From NCBI GenBank assembly GCA_027625915.1, contig JANTQA010000063.1, positions 3,100,001 through 3,164,000 on the forward strand: 64,000 nucleotides of DNA, written 5' to 3'. Position 1 is the stretch's first letter, and each line of letters begins with the position of its first letter. Below, one piece after another: positions 33,711 through 45,068 of the stretch. A program made the translations under genes and the position numbers. A model generated the notes under the pieces. The model was not told where the DNA came from and did not search any database. It saw only the letters and a program-made list of their open reading frames with translations. This DNA is from Anaeramoeba flamelloides. Its lineage: Eukaryota; Metamonada; Anaeramoebidae.

Positions 33711-34283
33711 GTAATGATAAAGTTACAAAAATCGCGATTATTTTTATCAAATTTTGTATATTGTAGAAAATTGTGATATTCAATATTATCGCCCTAATAG
33801 GACAAATCTCGATATTCTATAATATCGAGATAATTATTTTAAAAATTGTGATAAATGCCAAAATATTAGGATTTAAAAGTTGATGTGTTAAAAGAGTTGA
33901 TGTGTTTTTGGGATAATTCAGCAATATTTTTAAAAAGAAAATTTTTTTGATTTAAAAACAGATTATAATATTACAAGTGATATTTTGAAAAAACAACAAA
34001 AAAGATACTTGATTCAATCTTAAGGCTCAGATCAAAGAGTTTTATTGTATTTTCTTTTGATTTGAGTTGACAAACCGCACGATCCGTTTAGATCAACAAC
34101 AATAAGAACGAAAAAGAAAATAAATATTTTCTCAGTCAATGGTGGTGTTGTACATTGTGTTGAATAAAAAGAGCATCTAAAGCAACCAAGGCTTCACGTA
34201 TTCTTTAAAGAAGGTATATCTTAGGTGATGAAATTTTTAATATCCTTTCAAAACTGAAAGGAATAGGTTAACTTTTCAAAAGT
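33711..34283. repeat. Dispersed repeat of about 570 bp, copy 2
   Basis: Full-length partner of 17053-17615, in the same orientation. It ends directly where the dead LINE copy begins, so it is either the LINE's distant 5' sequence or an unrelated neighbour. The copy at 17 kb has no LINE after it, which favours an independent repeat. Confidence 0.75.
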
Positions 34284-34289
34284 TAAAAA

Positions 34290-36079
34290 TTTAAAAATAC
34301 ATTTATCAAATATACAGATATAATTTATAAAGAAAATAATAATGACAACAAAATTGAACCATTAATAAAATATTTGTTAATGAATCCTCACTTAATTAAT
34401 TTATCAAAAAAATTAATAAAGAAACTTGGAATAAATTTATTGATGAAAAAAACTTGGAATCTACTAAGAACCAAAATTTTTGGAAAACAATTAATTTATT
34501 AAGGTTTAAAAAGATGAATATGATTATCGACAATAAAAATATGATTGAAGGGTATATAAAAAAAATACAATTGAATCAAGTCAAAATATTTTGGATTTTA
34601 TAAAAAAATTAAGAATAAAAAAATTAAAAGAGTTTAAAATTGATAATTTTTTTGAATTGAAAATATTAATAACACTATTAAAAATTTAAAAATCAATATT
34701 ATTTTCATTATTATATCTTTCAAAAAATTGAATTTTTTAAAATCCTTTTACCGATTTATTTTTTAAACCTTGAACAAATTAAAAACACATGATTAGAAAA
34801 AATTTCTTATTACAATTCAGAAAATATTCAATAATTGGCTAATTAACCCAGATAAAAAATTTATCGAATATATTAAAAAAAGTTCGATTATATTAATTCA
34901 TAAAAAAAGAAATAAAAGGCTAACTTTAAATAATGTACCAATTTCTATTAACCAAAATTTATAAAGATTATTTCTAAAAATCTTATATAAACTAATCGAA
35001 CCTTATTGGGAATTTATTCTTAATTTTCAATTTGGTTTTAGAAAAAAATACGATGCTCGTATTGCAATACTAAACTTCTTATATACTTATAATATGATAA
35101 AATCAAATAACAAAAAGAAAAAGATAAAACATATATTATAATTATTGATATAGTAAAATCTTTTGATTCAATTAATTTTTAATAATTAGAAAAACAATAA
35201 AAAAATTTATTTTAAATAAAATTATTCAAATTATTTTATTGTAATATTATCATGGAGAAGGACTTGGTGTATAACAAGGATAACACTTAGATCCTATTTT
35301 ATTTGCTCTAATTTCACATTTTCTTTTATGAAAAATCATACCATAACCAAAACATTGCCAAATGTTCGTAGAGGTTTTAATATTAATTATTAAAGGAAAT
35401 AAAAATCAATTAAATCCGAAATTAAATTCAATATATGAAATTATTATCCAATTTGGATTAAAACCTAATAAAGATAAAACATTTATATCAAAAGATTTGA
35501 AAAAAAATAAATATTTGGATATTTATTTAGATAAAAATCCACATATAGTTTATAATTTAAAAAAATAGAAAGAAACATATAAAAACTGTAAACAGCTATT
35601 CAATAACAATTCTTTGAACAAAAGCTTACAAATTAGATTATTTTCTTCTCTTTTTATTGTTTAGTTATTTATTCTAAGATTACTCCTTTCTCACAATAAA
35701 TAAAAATTAAATTATTTAATCCTTTATATATAGCCAATTGACACATGGATTTGAAATATTTAATTCTGAAATAAAAACTTTAAATTATTGGATTGATTCT
35801 TACATTACTGGAATACACACAATAAATAGAAAAAACCAATTCTTATTTACAAAACATAATATAAAATTGAAAATATGATAATTTCAGTAAATAAAAAGAA
35901 ATTTTAAAATCAAAAAAAAAAAAAAATAGAAAATTTTATCTCTTGCTAATTTAGTTAAATTAATAAAATTCATCCAACAAATAAATAATAAAACCAATTG
36001 GAATTCAAAAGATATTATCAAATTAAAAAAAGAAATATATAAATACACATATAAGGAATTGTTGAATTCTACAAGTTGG
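34290..36079 (+). mobile_element. Dead LINE (non-LTR retrotransposon) copy
   Basis: This aligns with the LINE at 53.7-55.1 kb but is riddled with stops and frameshifts. Recognisable pieces include LINPDKKFIEYI, EPYWEFILNFQFGFRKKYDA, IIQFGLKPNKDKTFISKDLK and SWIDSYIT. The active-site FADD has decayed to FVEV at about 35362. At 34430-34560 it keeps a stretch upstream of the RT (NFWKTINLLRFKK) that the 53.7-kb copy lacks, of the kind found between endonuclease and RT in LINEs. No endonuclease was recognised, so it is 5'-truncated. A piece absent from the other copy, KKEIYKYTYKELLNSTSWK, is still readable just before the break at 36080, where a hairpin repeat cuts it off. Confidence 0.88.
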
Positions 36080-36392
36080 AAGTGTCGTTAGGTTTTCCAA
36101 AATTTAAAAGAATTGATTTAAATCAAAGATTTTACTCTATTCTCTTGAATTCTGGAAAACCACAGTTAGCTTTTTTTTAATTTTAGAAATATAAAGAAAA
36201 TTAAAGAAATTTTCTTTTTATTTCTTAAATTAAAAAAAACCTAGGCACTCTATGGCACTTGACGACACTTTTCGTTATTTTTTTTAAGTTTAAGAAATAA
36301 GTAAAATCCAAAATTTGACTCTATTCTTTTGCCTTCTGGAAAACCTAGGCAGTCTACAGCACTTGGCAACACTTTTAATAGTTTTTTCCTGT
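36080..36392. mobile_element. Hairpin-rich repeat, two units, ending the dead LINE copy
   Basis: The first unit (36080-36270) begins AAGTGTCGTTAGG and ends with the inverse GACGACACTT, flanking hairpins such as TTTTACTCTATTC and TTAAGAAATAAAAAG-type arms. A second, partial unit (36271-36392) repeats ACTCTATTCTTTTG, CTGGAAAACCTAGGC and CACTTGG. Terminal inverted repeats and no coding capacity indicate a palindromic MITE. Confidence 0.7.
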
Positions 36393-37866
36393 TTGTAATA
36401 CATATAAGATTATAACTAACCTTTTAGAATTTATTTTCAAAAAGAAAAGAAAAAGAAAAAATGTAATTTTAAACAAAGAAGATAAAAGAAGAAAGAAAAG
36501 AAATAAAATAGAGTAAAAAATAATTTAATATTACATTTAAAAAGAATTTATGTTTTGGATTAAAAATTTTTGAAACGGTTGATTGCTTGTTTATTTTTAT
36601 ATTAAATTAGTGGAAAATTTTGCAAAATTAGAACCATAATACCACCTCAGTGTTTAATATTTTCTTTCTCAGAAGTTGATCTCAACAAAATATAATATTA
36701 CCATACTCACCATATTTGTAACAAGTTACTACCATTACAAGGTAACTACAAATATAAGAAGAAGTTAAATTGCTTCTTCTGTTTCTCTTCTTAAATTTTT
36801 GGAGCACAAAATTCAAACCAAATCATTTTGATTATTTTTTTTCTTCTCGACTTTTTAATTTAAAAAATAAAAATATTTTATGAGAATAAAAAGGACTTTA
36901 AAAAAATTCAAAAGGTAGAAAAAATACAATTATTTTTATTTTTTGAACTAAAAAAGATTAATTTTTTTCAGTTGATTAATTAAAATCGAATACATGTTAT
37001 AATATATACACATATTATTGATTTACAAGAACGTAAATAATTGAAAGTTCTTCTTAAAACCCGCAATCGTATAAGATACATATAAATAAATAAAGAAAAA
37101 ACTTGAATTGCCTTAAACACAATACTCACAAAATTTTATTTCTATGAGTGTGTCATTTTTTTTCATGGTATAATAAACATTTATCACAATTTTTTTTTTT
37201 TTTTTTTTTTTTTACAGCAATATTGCAATTTTCGCTTTTATTTCAATATTTTTATTCTATTAAATTGATAAATTAAAAAACTTTTTTTTTTTTTTGGTTT
37301 TTTGGTATCATTTCAATTTGATTTGCTTTATTTGAATATCAGCCATTTGATAGAAATAAATCAAATTGAAAAATATTTTTTAATTACCAATCAAATTGAA
37401 TACAAATATTGCCAGTCTTCAAAAAATTATTAACAATTCTTTTATGTTGAAGTAAAGGGGAAATGCAAAAAAAAAAAGTAATATTGCTGCTTGTTTCCAA
37501 CCCCCAAAAACAAAAAGCCAATAGTTCTCAGAACAAAGGTTTTAAGTACAGAGTTGGTTAATAAGTTAAGGCACATCATCCAATTTTTTTCCCAAATTAG
37601 TTTGGGAAAATCGAAAAAAGTATTCCCATTTTTAACAAGGAACATAAATATAAATTAATTCGAAGTATTGCAAAAATAAAAAAATTAGAAAAAAAAAAAA
37701 AAAAAAAGGGTAAAGGGAGAAAAAAACACAGAAGCAGAGGAAGAAAGAGAGAACAAACAAGAAAAAGAGAAAGAGAAATGATAAACAAAAAAAAGTAAAA
37801 AAAGAAAAGAAAAAATATATATAAAAAAAAAAAAAGAAACCAAGAGAAAAGCAAAGTGGCATTGGC
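36393..37866. other. Intergenic; homopolymers and a purine-rich tract
   Basis: No gene recognised. It holds a hairpin AGAAGAAGTTAAATTGCTTC at about 36761, long T runs at about 37188-37214 and 37282-37296, and a purine-rich A/G tract at 37686-37850 directly downstream of the permease stop. Confidence 0.5.
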
Positions 37867-39360
37867 CTATTCCAATAGTCCAAATACCAATCCAATGATA
37901 ACCAGAACAAACACAAAGAACATTGGTAAAGTAATATCTTTATATTTTTTACCCGGTGCAATTAACCAAAGCAAAATCAGAGTAGAATAGCCCAAAGAGA
38001 TTCCCATAAAGATACTTGACATTAAGGGTATTGTTATGGACACAACGACGATGGGGATGATCGTATTTAAATCGTCAAAATCAAGATGCTTGACAATCTT
38101 GAACACGATAGCGGTTGGGTAAACCATGAGGGGCGTTATTGATTCGAGTGGTATTAGAGAAAGGACTGGGTAAATAGCCATCGAAAGAAGGAAACAAAGG
38201 CCTGTGATGACGGCCGCAAGCCCTGTTCGGGCGCCCACAATAACTGCAATGATGGATTCAATAAAGGGAACAATTTGGGAATTTGAAAAGAGACCAGATA
38301 TTGAAGACCAGACCCCCATTATTGTGATGACATGTAAGATCTTGGATCTTTTGCTTTTCACAACAAAGTCACAAAATTCGGTTTCGTTGAAGGTAATGTT
38401 GTCTAAATAGGCGATCTGGACTATTGCCAAAACTGCACAAACAGAATCAAACAGTTGGTTTATTGTCATCACAGGGATCACCCAAAGCACATTAGTATGC
38501 CAATCAAAATTGATTTTAAAGGCCGTAAGCTCCAGCCCAGATACCCCCCACCCTGGCATCTCGAAGTCCTTCATCAGGGCTTTTATGGCTTGCGAAATCG
38601 CAGCGGTCACGAGAGGCGCCACAACAAACACATAGATTTTGCCCCTCAGGGCGAATGAGACTATTGAAACCAGGCACAGTATAGCTAGCAGGAGCCCGAA
38701 ATGCAGACCTGGCTTTTCGGTTTCGGGGTTGTTGATCATCGACTTCACCCCAAGCGTGCCAATGAACAAGGAGATGCCAAAGATAATGCCGATCCTGAAC
38801 ATTGGTGGGATTGATGAATAAAATTTGGCCCTGAGTAACCGCCACGAAATTATGACCACTATGATCCCCTGCACGAAAACGATCGATCCGGCTGTTTGCC
38901 ACGAGTAATTGTTTTTTTTGACGAGATTGGAAAAGAAATAATTCTCCCCCATACCAGTCGAGACCATGATGGGCATGTGGCTGAAAAACCCCATCGAAAT
39001 TGTCCCCAGGCCTGACAATAGCGCAGTTGACTGCATCGTGCCTTTTGTTGGTACATCAGCAAGACCCAAAATCTTGGGTTGCACTTGCAAAATGTAAAGA
39101 GACGCCAAAAACATTGCCAGCCCACCCAAGATCTCTTTTTTAAAACTCGAGCCCCGATGCGTAACGCCAAAATATCTATCAACTTTTGATAAAAATCCAT
39201 GACTCTTCTTGGTCTCATTTTCATCCTTGCTCGTTGACCCTTTTCTTTGTGTTTTGCTTTCTTCAAGATCGTCACTATTTGTGTTGTGAGCATCTTTTGT
39301 AATTTGTTCTAAAACTAGCTCACCACATGAAGAAGATGTTGTTTCCAAAGTTGAAGACAT
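37867..39360 (-). CDS. AzgA-like purine (adenine/guanine/hypoxanthine) permease, 497 aa
   Basis: A single intronless frame, ATG 39360 to stop 37867. It matches the AzgA branch of NCS2 nucleobase transporters: after a hydrophilic, acidic N-terminus of about 75 residues come LAMFLASLYILQVQPKILGL (81-100), a GMGENYFF motif (136-143, where AzgA has PGMG.NAFF), INQLFDSVCAVLA (300-312, matching .DLFDT.GT), FIES (367-370) and VGARTGLAAVITGLCF (375-390, matching GGRTGL.AVVTG). About 12 to 14 hydrophobic segments fit a multi-pass plasma or vacuolar membrane protein; the family imports purine bases, usually with protons. The Pro before GMG is replaced (STGMGEN), so substrate preference cannot be inferred. 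Residues about 80 to 280 are encoded by DNA far richer in G+C than anything else in the window, while both gene ends return to local composition. This may reflect strong codon selection, gene conversion or transfer. Confidence 0.9.
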   Translation of the reverse strand: MSSTLETTSSSCGELVLEQITKDAHNTNSDDLEESKTQRKGSTSKDENETKKSHGFLSKVDRYFGVTHRGSSFKKEILGGLAMFLASLYILQVQPKILGLADVPTKGTMQSTALLSGLGTISMGFFSHMPIMVSTGMGENYFFSNLVKKNNYSWQTAGSIVFVQGIIVVIISWRLLRAKFYSSIPPMFRIGIIFGISLFIGTLGVKSMINNPETEKPGLHFGLLLAILCLVSIVSFALRGKIYVFVVAPLVTAAISQAIKALMKDFEMPGWGVSGLELTAFKINFDWHTNVLWVIPVMTINQLFDSVCAVLAIVQIAYLDNITFNETEFCDFVVKSKRSKILHVITIMGVWSSISGLFSNSQIVPFIESIIAVIVGARTGLAAVITGLCFLLSMAIYPVLSLIPLESITPLMVYPTAIVFKIVKHLDFDDLNTIIPIVVVSITIPLMSSIFMGISLGYSTLILLWLIAPGKKYKDITLPMFFVFVLVIIGLVFGLLE

Positions 39361-40073
39361 AATATAAGATCGGTTTTTGAAAAGTGTTTGACTTTTGGAA
39401 AAACTTGAGGAAAAAAATAATTTTGCTCTTCTTTTGTTTTTTTTCAGTTCACCCCTTTAATTTTTTTAAGCCTGAAATTTGGACAAATAAATCTTTTAGA
39501 GTCATGAGTTCCATTTTTGATTTTTGAAAATCTTTGACCTTTTTCTTTAGGGTTTTTGGTAGCGTAGAAAGGAAAATTATTTTTACAATTTCTTTTTTAG
39601 ATCAGATTGTTTTAAATTTTGGTGATGGACAACCTAGATAAGCAATGGGTTTAGTCATTGTTTGAGTTGTTTTGGTTTGTTGTTTTTTGCTTCAGAAAAA
39701 TTTACTTTTATCTAATAATATTTTTTTTAATCTCGTCAGAGAACAATTTGGTTACTATTCAATTTTTTTGGAAATGAAAATTCTTTTGATCACTTATCTA
39801 TTTACAAAATTTTTTTTACCATCAGAAATTTTTTCAGGAATATTACGAATTTTGTAAGGGTAAATAAAATATTTTCCTTAAACCCTGATTTAACACGTTT
39901 TTACATCAAGTTCTCAACCAAATAGTTTTTTCTAATTTGTCCATCAAAATCAATTTATTTGAAATCTTGATAATAAACAAGATATTGGAAAACCAAACCA
40001 AATAATGAATTTTCTCAAAGAGAAGCTATACTTTATAATTATTTATTTCTGATCAAAAAACATACTTTTGCTT
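39361..40073. other. Upstream region of the permease gene
   Basis: A T-rich leader and intergenic DNA. A short plus-strand frame at 39672-39857 looks like chance. Nothing else seen. Confidence 0.5.
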
Positions 40074-40224
40074 GAATTATAAATGGTAAAAAGTTTTCAC
40101 TTCATTTTTCGTATTTTTCTTTTACCAATAGAGTTTTTAAATTACGACCTTACTTCTTTGAGAACACTTTTGTAAAAGAATAATAAGGAAAAAGAAGTTA
40201 AAAGTTTTTCCAGTTTATAATTCT
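40074..40224. mobile_element. Small palindromic MITE, copy 1
   Basis: About 150 bp with inverted ends: GAATTATAAATGGTAAAAAG on the left, and CAGTTTATAATTC on the right preceded by GAAGTTAAAAGTTTTTC, pairing with GTTTTCACTTC. It aligns with 40942-41099. Confidence 0.6.
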
Positions 40225-40264
40225 ATTACCAGCAATTAAAAAATTCTGATTTTTCTCACCAGAA

Positions 40265-40555
40265 ATGAATTTCGTTCGAAAAATAAAAGCATTTTGGTTT
40301 GCAAAATATGATTTTGACGATAATGAAAAAGATTAGTACAAGTTCAATTTCGTCATTGTGGAAAATAAGACTGATAAATCTGAAGAAATGAATAAAATCA
40401 ACGTAGTAACTCTCTCTTTTTTTCATTTTGCTATCTCAGATTTGAATAAAGGTAAAGAAAGAAGGTTTTTAGTTTTAAATTTTGATAAGTTAGTTTACCT
40501 TGAAAATTTTTTGAGTCAAGTTTCAATCGACACAGAAGAGGAAATTTGTATCTAA
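40265..40555 (+). pseudogene. Possible broken small gene between two MITE copies
   Basis: From ATG 40265 a frame of 96 codons runs to TAA 40553-40555 with one in-frame TAG (about 40334). Composition is protein-like on both sides of the stop: MNFVRKIKAFWFAKYDFDDN before it, and VVTLSFFHFAISDLNKGKER and FLVLNFDKLVYLENFLSQVS after it. No family recognised. It may be a gene fragment carried between, or left by, the flanking repeats. Confidence 0.3.
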
Positions 40556-40941
40556 ATTTTTCAAAAACCTTTTTAAAAGTATTAATTTCAAGAAAAAAGT
40601 CAATCAATGTTATTGTTTTTTTTTTCAGCTAAATTGTCATTAATTAAATCCAAATTCCAATTTGATCTGAGACTTTTTAAAAGATTATTATTGAAATTTT
40701 TTTGAAAAATAAAAGAAAAGGTTTTCTGTAACTAAAAAATAATTTTCTATTAAATATATTTTTTTTTTGGATTTGCAAATCACAATAAAATTAGATTTTA
40801 ATATCGTTATCTTGAAAAAATAAAAAGCAATAAAATGAAGTAATTTTTTTTTTATTTTTATATTGTCAAACCGAATTAAATAACAATCACAAAAATCTTT
40901 AAATTCAATTGCTTAAGATTAATTGAAAACATACCGATATT

Positions 40942-41099
40942 TGAATTATAAATGGGAAAAATTTTAACTTCATTTTCTATTTCCTTTTTTGGATTCAAAG
41001 AGATCCACAAATTACAAATTACAATCCTACTTATTTGGGAACTTTTTTTGGAAAAGAATTAGAAAGAAAATGAAGTGAAAAAATCCCATTTTATATTCA
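40942..41099. mobile_element. Small palindromic MITE, copy 2
   Basis: Inverted ends GAATTATAAATGGGAAAAAT and ATCCCATTTTATATTC with inner AACTTCATTTTCT and AGAAAATGAAG. It aligns with 40074-40224. The pair lies 720 bp apart in the same orientation. Confidence 0.6.
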
Positions 41100-41401
41100 A
41101 ATACTAATAATTAAAAAATCGAAAATAAATTCCAATTTTAAAGATAAATATATAAATCACTTGGTTTTCTATTAACCATTCTAATTAGAATACTGTAAGG
41201 TATTCTAAACCCATCAATTTTAACATTTGGTAAATGTAGAAAACTATAAAGAATTCCAAAATATTCAAAATTAATACATAAACTAGCTGAAAACTAAAAT
41301 CTCATTTTGAAGATTATTTCTTTGATAAATTATAAATTTTTTAAAAAAATTTGTTTGAAAATTGTTTTATTTTCAATTTATAATTGAAGAATTTTGTTTT
41401 C

Positions 41402-42634
41402 TTTGTGGGGCCAGTAATTCTGATTTATTTTTTAACCCAAAGGTAATAGAGCAATTTGTACCCAATATTACAATTAAACGGGATGTACAACTTCATTTAA
41501 CAACTTTCGAGAATTTACTGATCATTTTAAAAAGAAGTTCATTTTGACCAATGACATATTCAGTAAAAAGATCTGATCCTTTTTTGTTGGGTTTTTGGAT
41601 CTATTCAAAAAAATTTGAAAAATTTGAAAAAGTTTTATTTTGAAGAAATATCACTTATCAATTTTTCAGAGATTCTGGAGGAACAAATCGTATTGGAAAC
41701 TTAAGTCTTATTTTAAAAATACAATAAAATTAAATCAAATATTGAATCCTTGTTGATCTAAAAAAAATTGATAATTTATTTTAATAATAAATATTTAATA
41801 TAAATTTCTTGAGATTTAAACAATTCAACAATATTCTTTTTTAAAAATTAAGAATATAAACCATGAACTGTTAATATTTAAATCAGTTATTTGAAAATAT
41901 CTATTATTTTTTATTAATAGAATTATTTATTTGAATGAATTTTATTTTTTCTTAAAATCTTTGAAAAATTGAGTAATAATTGTACAGTCTATTGATACAT
42001 TTAATCTTTAGGTTGTTAATAACCTACTTTAAAAAAATTGAGATTGTGTTATTAATTATTGATTAAAAATAATCAAATTAAAAATTATTTCTTTCGATTA
42101 GTAGTTGAATTTTCCCGAGTTTTAAAAAAGTTATTAGGAAGAATTTTTAATTTGATTATTATTTTTTTTTTCTGTATTTTTATGTTCCATGAATAAAAAT
42201 AATAGGATTGAACTGTTTTTTGAATCAAATAATTATTCTTTTTTAAGTTAAAAATAATTATTGAAAATTTTTTTTGAAATTAATTAGATTCTTAATACTG
42301 TGTTATTTTAGAACTTATTGATTTTATTTACAAAGTTTATTTTGGTACACTTCCTTTACAGACAAAGTGATTTCGATCTTCTATCAAAGGAAATAATTTT
42401 TTTTTTTTGAATAATTCAGAAATATGCCGAATTTTGACTTTTACAAAAATGAGAAAAATGGATCAAACTTTTTAAAATCAATAATCAATTTCTTAAAATA
42501 ACTTTTAAAACAAGCCTGGTATTTTATTGCAATCAAATTTATACTTTGATTTTCAATTTCAAGTTAAAGTTTAATTTTATTGACATTGCTGTTAATTTTT
42601 CTTGAAGATTTTTTTTAGCTTACAGGTCTCTTAA
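41402..42634. mobile_element. TTAA-type element, family C, copy 1 (about 1.23 kb)
   Basis: It aligns in inverse orientation with 45066-46287 along its length. Shared landmarks read from the outer end are TTTTTAACCCAAA.GGTAAT, ATCATTTTAAAAAG, AAAAGATCTGATCCTTTTTT, a TGTACAAT region near the TATTGATAC site, AATAATTCAGAAATATG and ATGAGAAAAATNGATCAAAC. The inner end is CTCTTAA at 42628-42634; the outer end (GTGGGGCCAGTAATTC) is decayed. No transposase found. Confidence 0.7.
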
Positions 42635-44247
42635 ATCTCTACTATAACTATTTATTTTTCTAAATTTAAAATTTAAATTGAGTTTTTTAAATGTAGATTT
42701 AATTTACAAGAAATTTTACTTTATTTTAATGTAAATTAAAATAATTAAACACCTTTCTGAGATTAAAATTCATTAAAATATGTGAAATTAATAAAAATGA
42801 TTCAGGATTTTAAATTTAAATTATAATTTTATATAACTTTCAGTATTAATTTTGAATATTTTTATTTTTTTTTATAGTTTTATACAGTTAATAACTGTTA
42901 CAATCGATGGTTTTTGAATATTTTACATTATTCCATTTAGTTCTGTTAATAGATAAAGCTTGTGATTTATCTATTTATCTTTAAAATTGGAATTTAATAT
43001 CGGTTTTTTACTTATGTTTTCTATTTATCAAAAACAACTTAATTTGGGAATTTTTTACATTTCTAGCTATTAGATTCGAAAGTAAATTAATTTTATAAAT
43101 TTTTAAAAGTCATAATTTACCAATTTTTTGGGAATTTAATTTATGAATATTAACAAAAATAAATACTTTTTATCATGCCCAGTTCTCTATTCTAATTCAC
43201 TTTTTGTAGTATTAATCTTTATCATAGCAATCATTTCAAAAATTGTGACGAATATGAAATAATAAATTGAAAAAAATATAGAAATTATTATCCGATTACA
43301 TCTAATAATTAAATCTGATTTGTGATTAGATTTTTAATCATTTTGAATATATAAAAACCTGATATTTTAAAAATTTAAAAAAAAAATAAATTAATAAATA
43401 AAAAAATAATACATCAATTTTTGAAATCAGGATTAAAGATTATTTATTACTGTATTTTAACGAAAAAAAAGATATACACAAAGATTTTTTTCTGCTTCTA
43501 TTTAAATTAACTTTCAGAGACATTAAACATATCTCAATTTTCAAAATAATTATTTGTCTTTCGAAGATATTTTGATTTTTTTTCCACTTGATCTTTTTAT
43601 ATAAAAAAAAAAATGTACAAAAAATGATTTCAATTTTGAAAATTTCCAAAATAAAATTTTTCTTCTAATATCTATACAAATCCTTTAAATATATGTAATT
43701 CTTCCATTATAACATGATCTTTTTCTAGTAAATTTTTTTTATTTTTCAACCCCACTCACAAATACCTTAAAAATATACCATAACAGATATTAATCGAATT
43801 ATTTTTTCATTTCATATATTAATTTCCAATATACTATTAAACACTTGGTGGAATTCTATAATTTCCTACCACTCTTTGGAGCATATTATTTTTAGTGGTT
43901 ATTTTCAAATGAACCTTAATCAAAATAACAATTTTGAGAAAATAACTTCTTTTTTTGTAAAATAAATTTGATTTATTATTTAAAATCAAAGATCCTCAAA
44001 ACTTAAACTCAGAAACAATAATTAGTTTTTAGATTGTATATAGGTGAATTCATTTGGGGCTTAGTTTCTTAAATTATCAAAAAATAATTACAGTTTATGT
44101 TATTAAAAAGTTATCTGTTAATATTTTGAAAAGATTTTTAATTCAATTAAAGTTAAAAACTAAAGATCAATAAATAATAAAAGTAAAATTAGTTTTTAAT
44201 TTGGAAAATCATCAAACTAATAAATTTTTTTTATTTAAATTATCTCC
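42635..44247. other. Spacer between the inverted family C copies
   Basis: About 1.6 kb, extremely A+T-rich, with no recognised gene. A minus-strand frame of 69 codons (43440-43649) is low complexity and was not accepted. Confidence 0.5.
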
Positions 44248-45068
44248 AAGTGAGTAGCTACAAGCTAAGACATAATAAAAATTTGAGCAAGATGAGAAAA
44301 TATTATTTTATATTAGTGTATGTGATCGTAGATTCTCGGAAAATTTTTTAAAAAATTATTTGATATTTTTTTTTAGTAATGTTTAAAAATAAAAAAAATG
44401 AGAAAAGGATTGATAAAATTGATTTAATTTTTTTTTTTTTATAATATATATATTTTTTTAGGAGAAGATAATTTTAGATTCTTAGAATAAAATTTATAGC
44501 TATTTTTTGGTTTAAATTTTGATAAAATATAATCATATTCACTTCTCCAATTTTACCAAATCCAACTATTTAAAATCCTAAAAAAGTAATATTTTAGGAT
44601 AATTATTATTTTTTGGAATCCTTCTCGCTATTAAAGCCATATTCATATTTCCGTTTGTGATTTTCCAAATTTTAACCTTTTTGTTATTTTTAAACAAAAT
44701 CTATTTATCCCAAATCTTACTGATAAAAAAATTTTTCTTATTGCTTTTTGTTATCATTATGAAAAAAAATTTAATAATGATGAAAAAATAAAAAATGAAA
44801 AAATTAAATACCACAATAGAATGCTGAGATAAGGATAAAAAATTAGTTATTCAACATTCAAAAAACTAGATCAAGCAATTTAATTAAACATTACATTATG
44901 GTAATTTCTTAATGACTTTTGAAAAAAAAAATTAAAAAATCTTTTGAATGAAGAATTTGAATGATAGAAATCAATTAGGTACAACAAAAGAAAAAAATGT
45001 TATTTTCTGATCTTCTTCAAAATTGCCAAAAAATGAAAAATTTTTCTTTACCATGGCTACTCCCATAA
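44248..45068. mobile_element. TTAA-type element, family B, copy 2 (about 820 bp)
   Basis: Inverse-orientation partner of 21444-22839 without the nested insertion. The ends are GTGAGTAGCTACAAGC on the left and CCATGGCTACTCCC with ATAA on the right. Its right end abuts the family C element, sharing the TAA at 45066-45068. Confidence 0.75.

Noticed and set aside
37597-37961. Phe/Leu-rich minus-strand frames downstream of the permease
   Set aside because: They arise from the purine-rich tract after the permease stop read in reverse; the 'hydrophobic' residues are TTT/TTC codons from a microsatellite-like sequence.
38204-39293. Several open frames in other frames and on the plus strand within the permease gene
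   Set aside because: The G+C-rich coding segment has few stops in any frame; only the minus-strand 497-aa frame matches a known family.
41362-41547. CFLCGASNSD frame that resembles the start of a zinc finger
   Set aside because: The CX2C lies in the terminal repeat of the family C element itself and is not preserved in the inverted partner at 46.2 kb, so it is likely chance.
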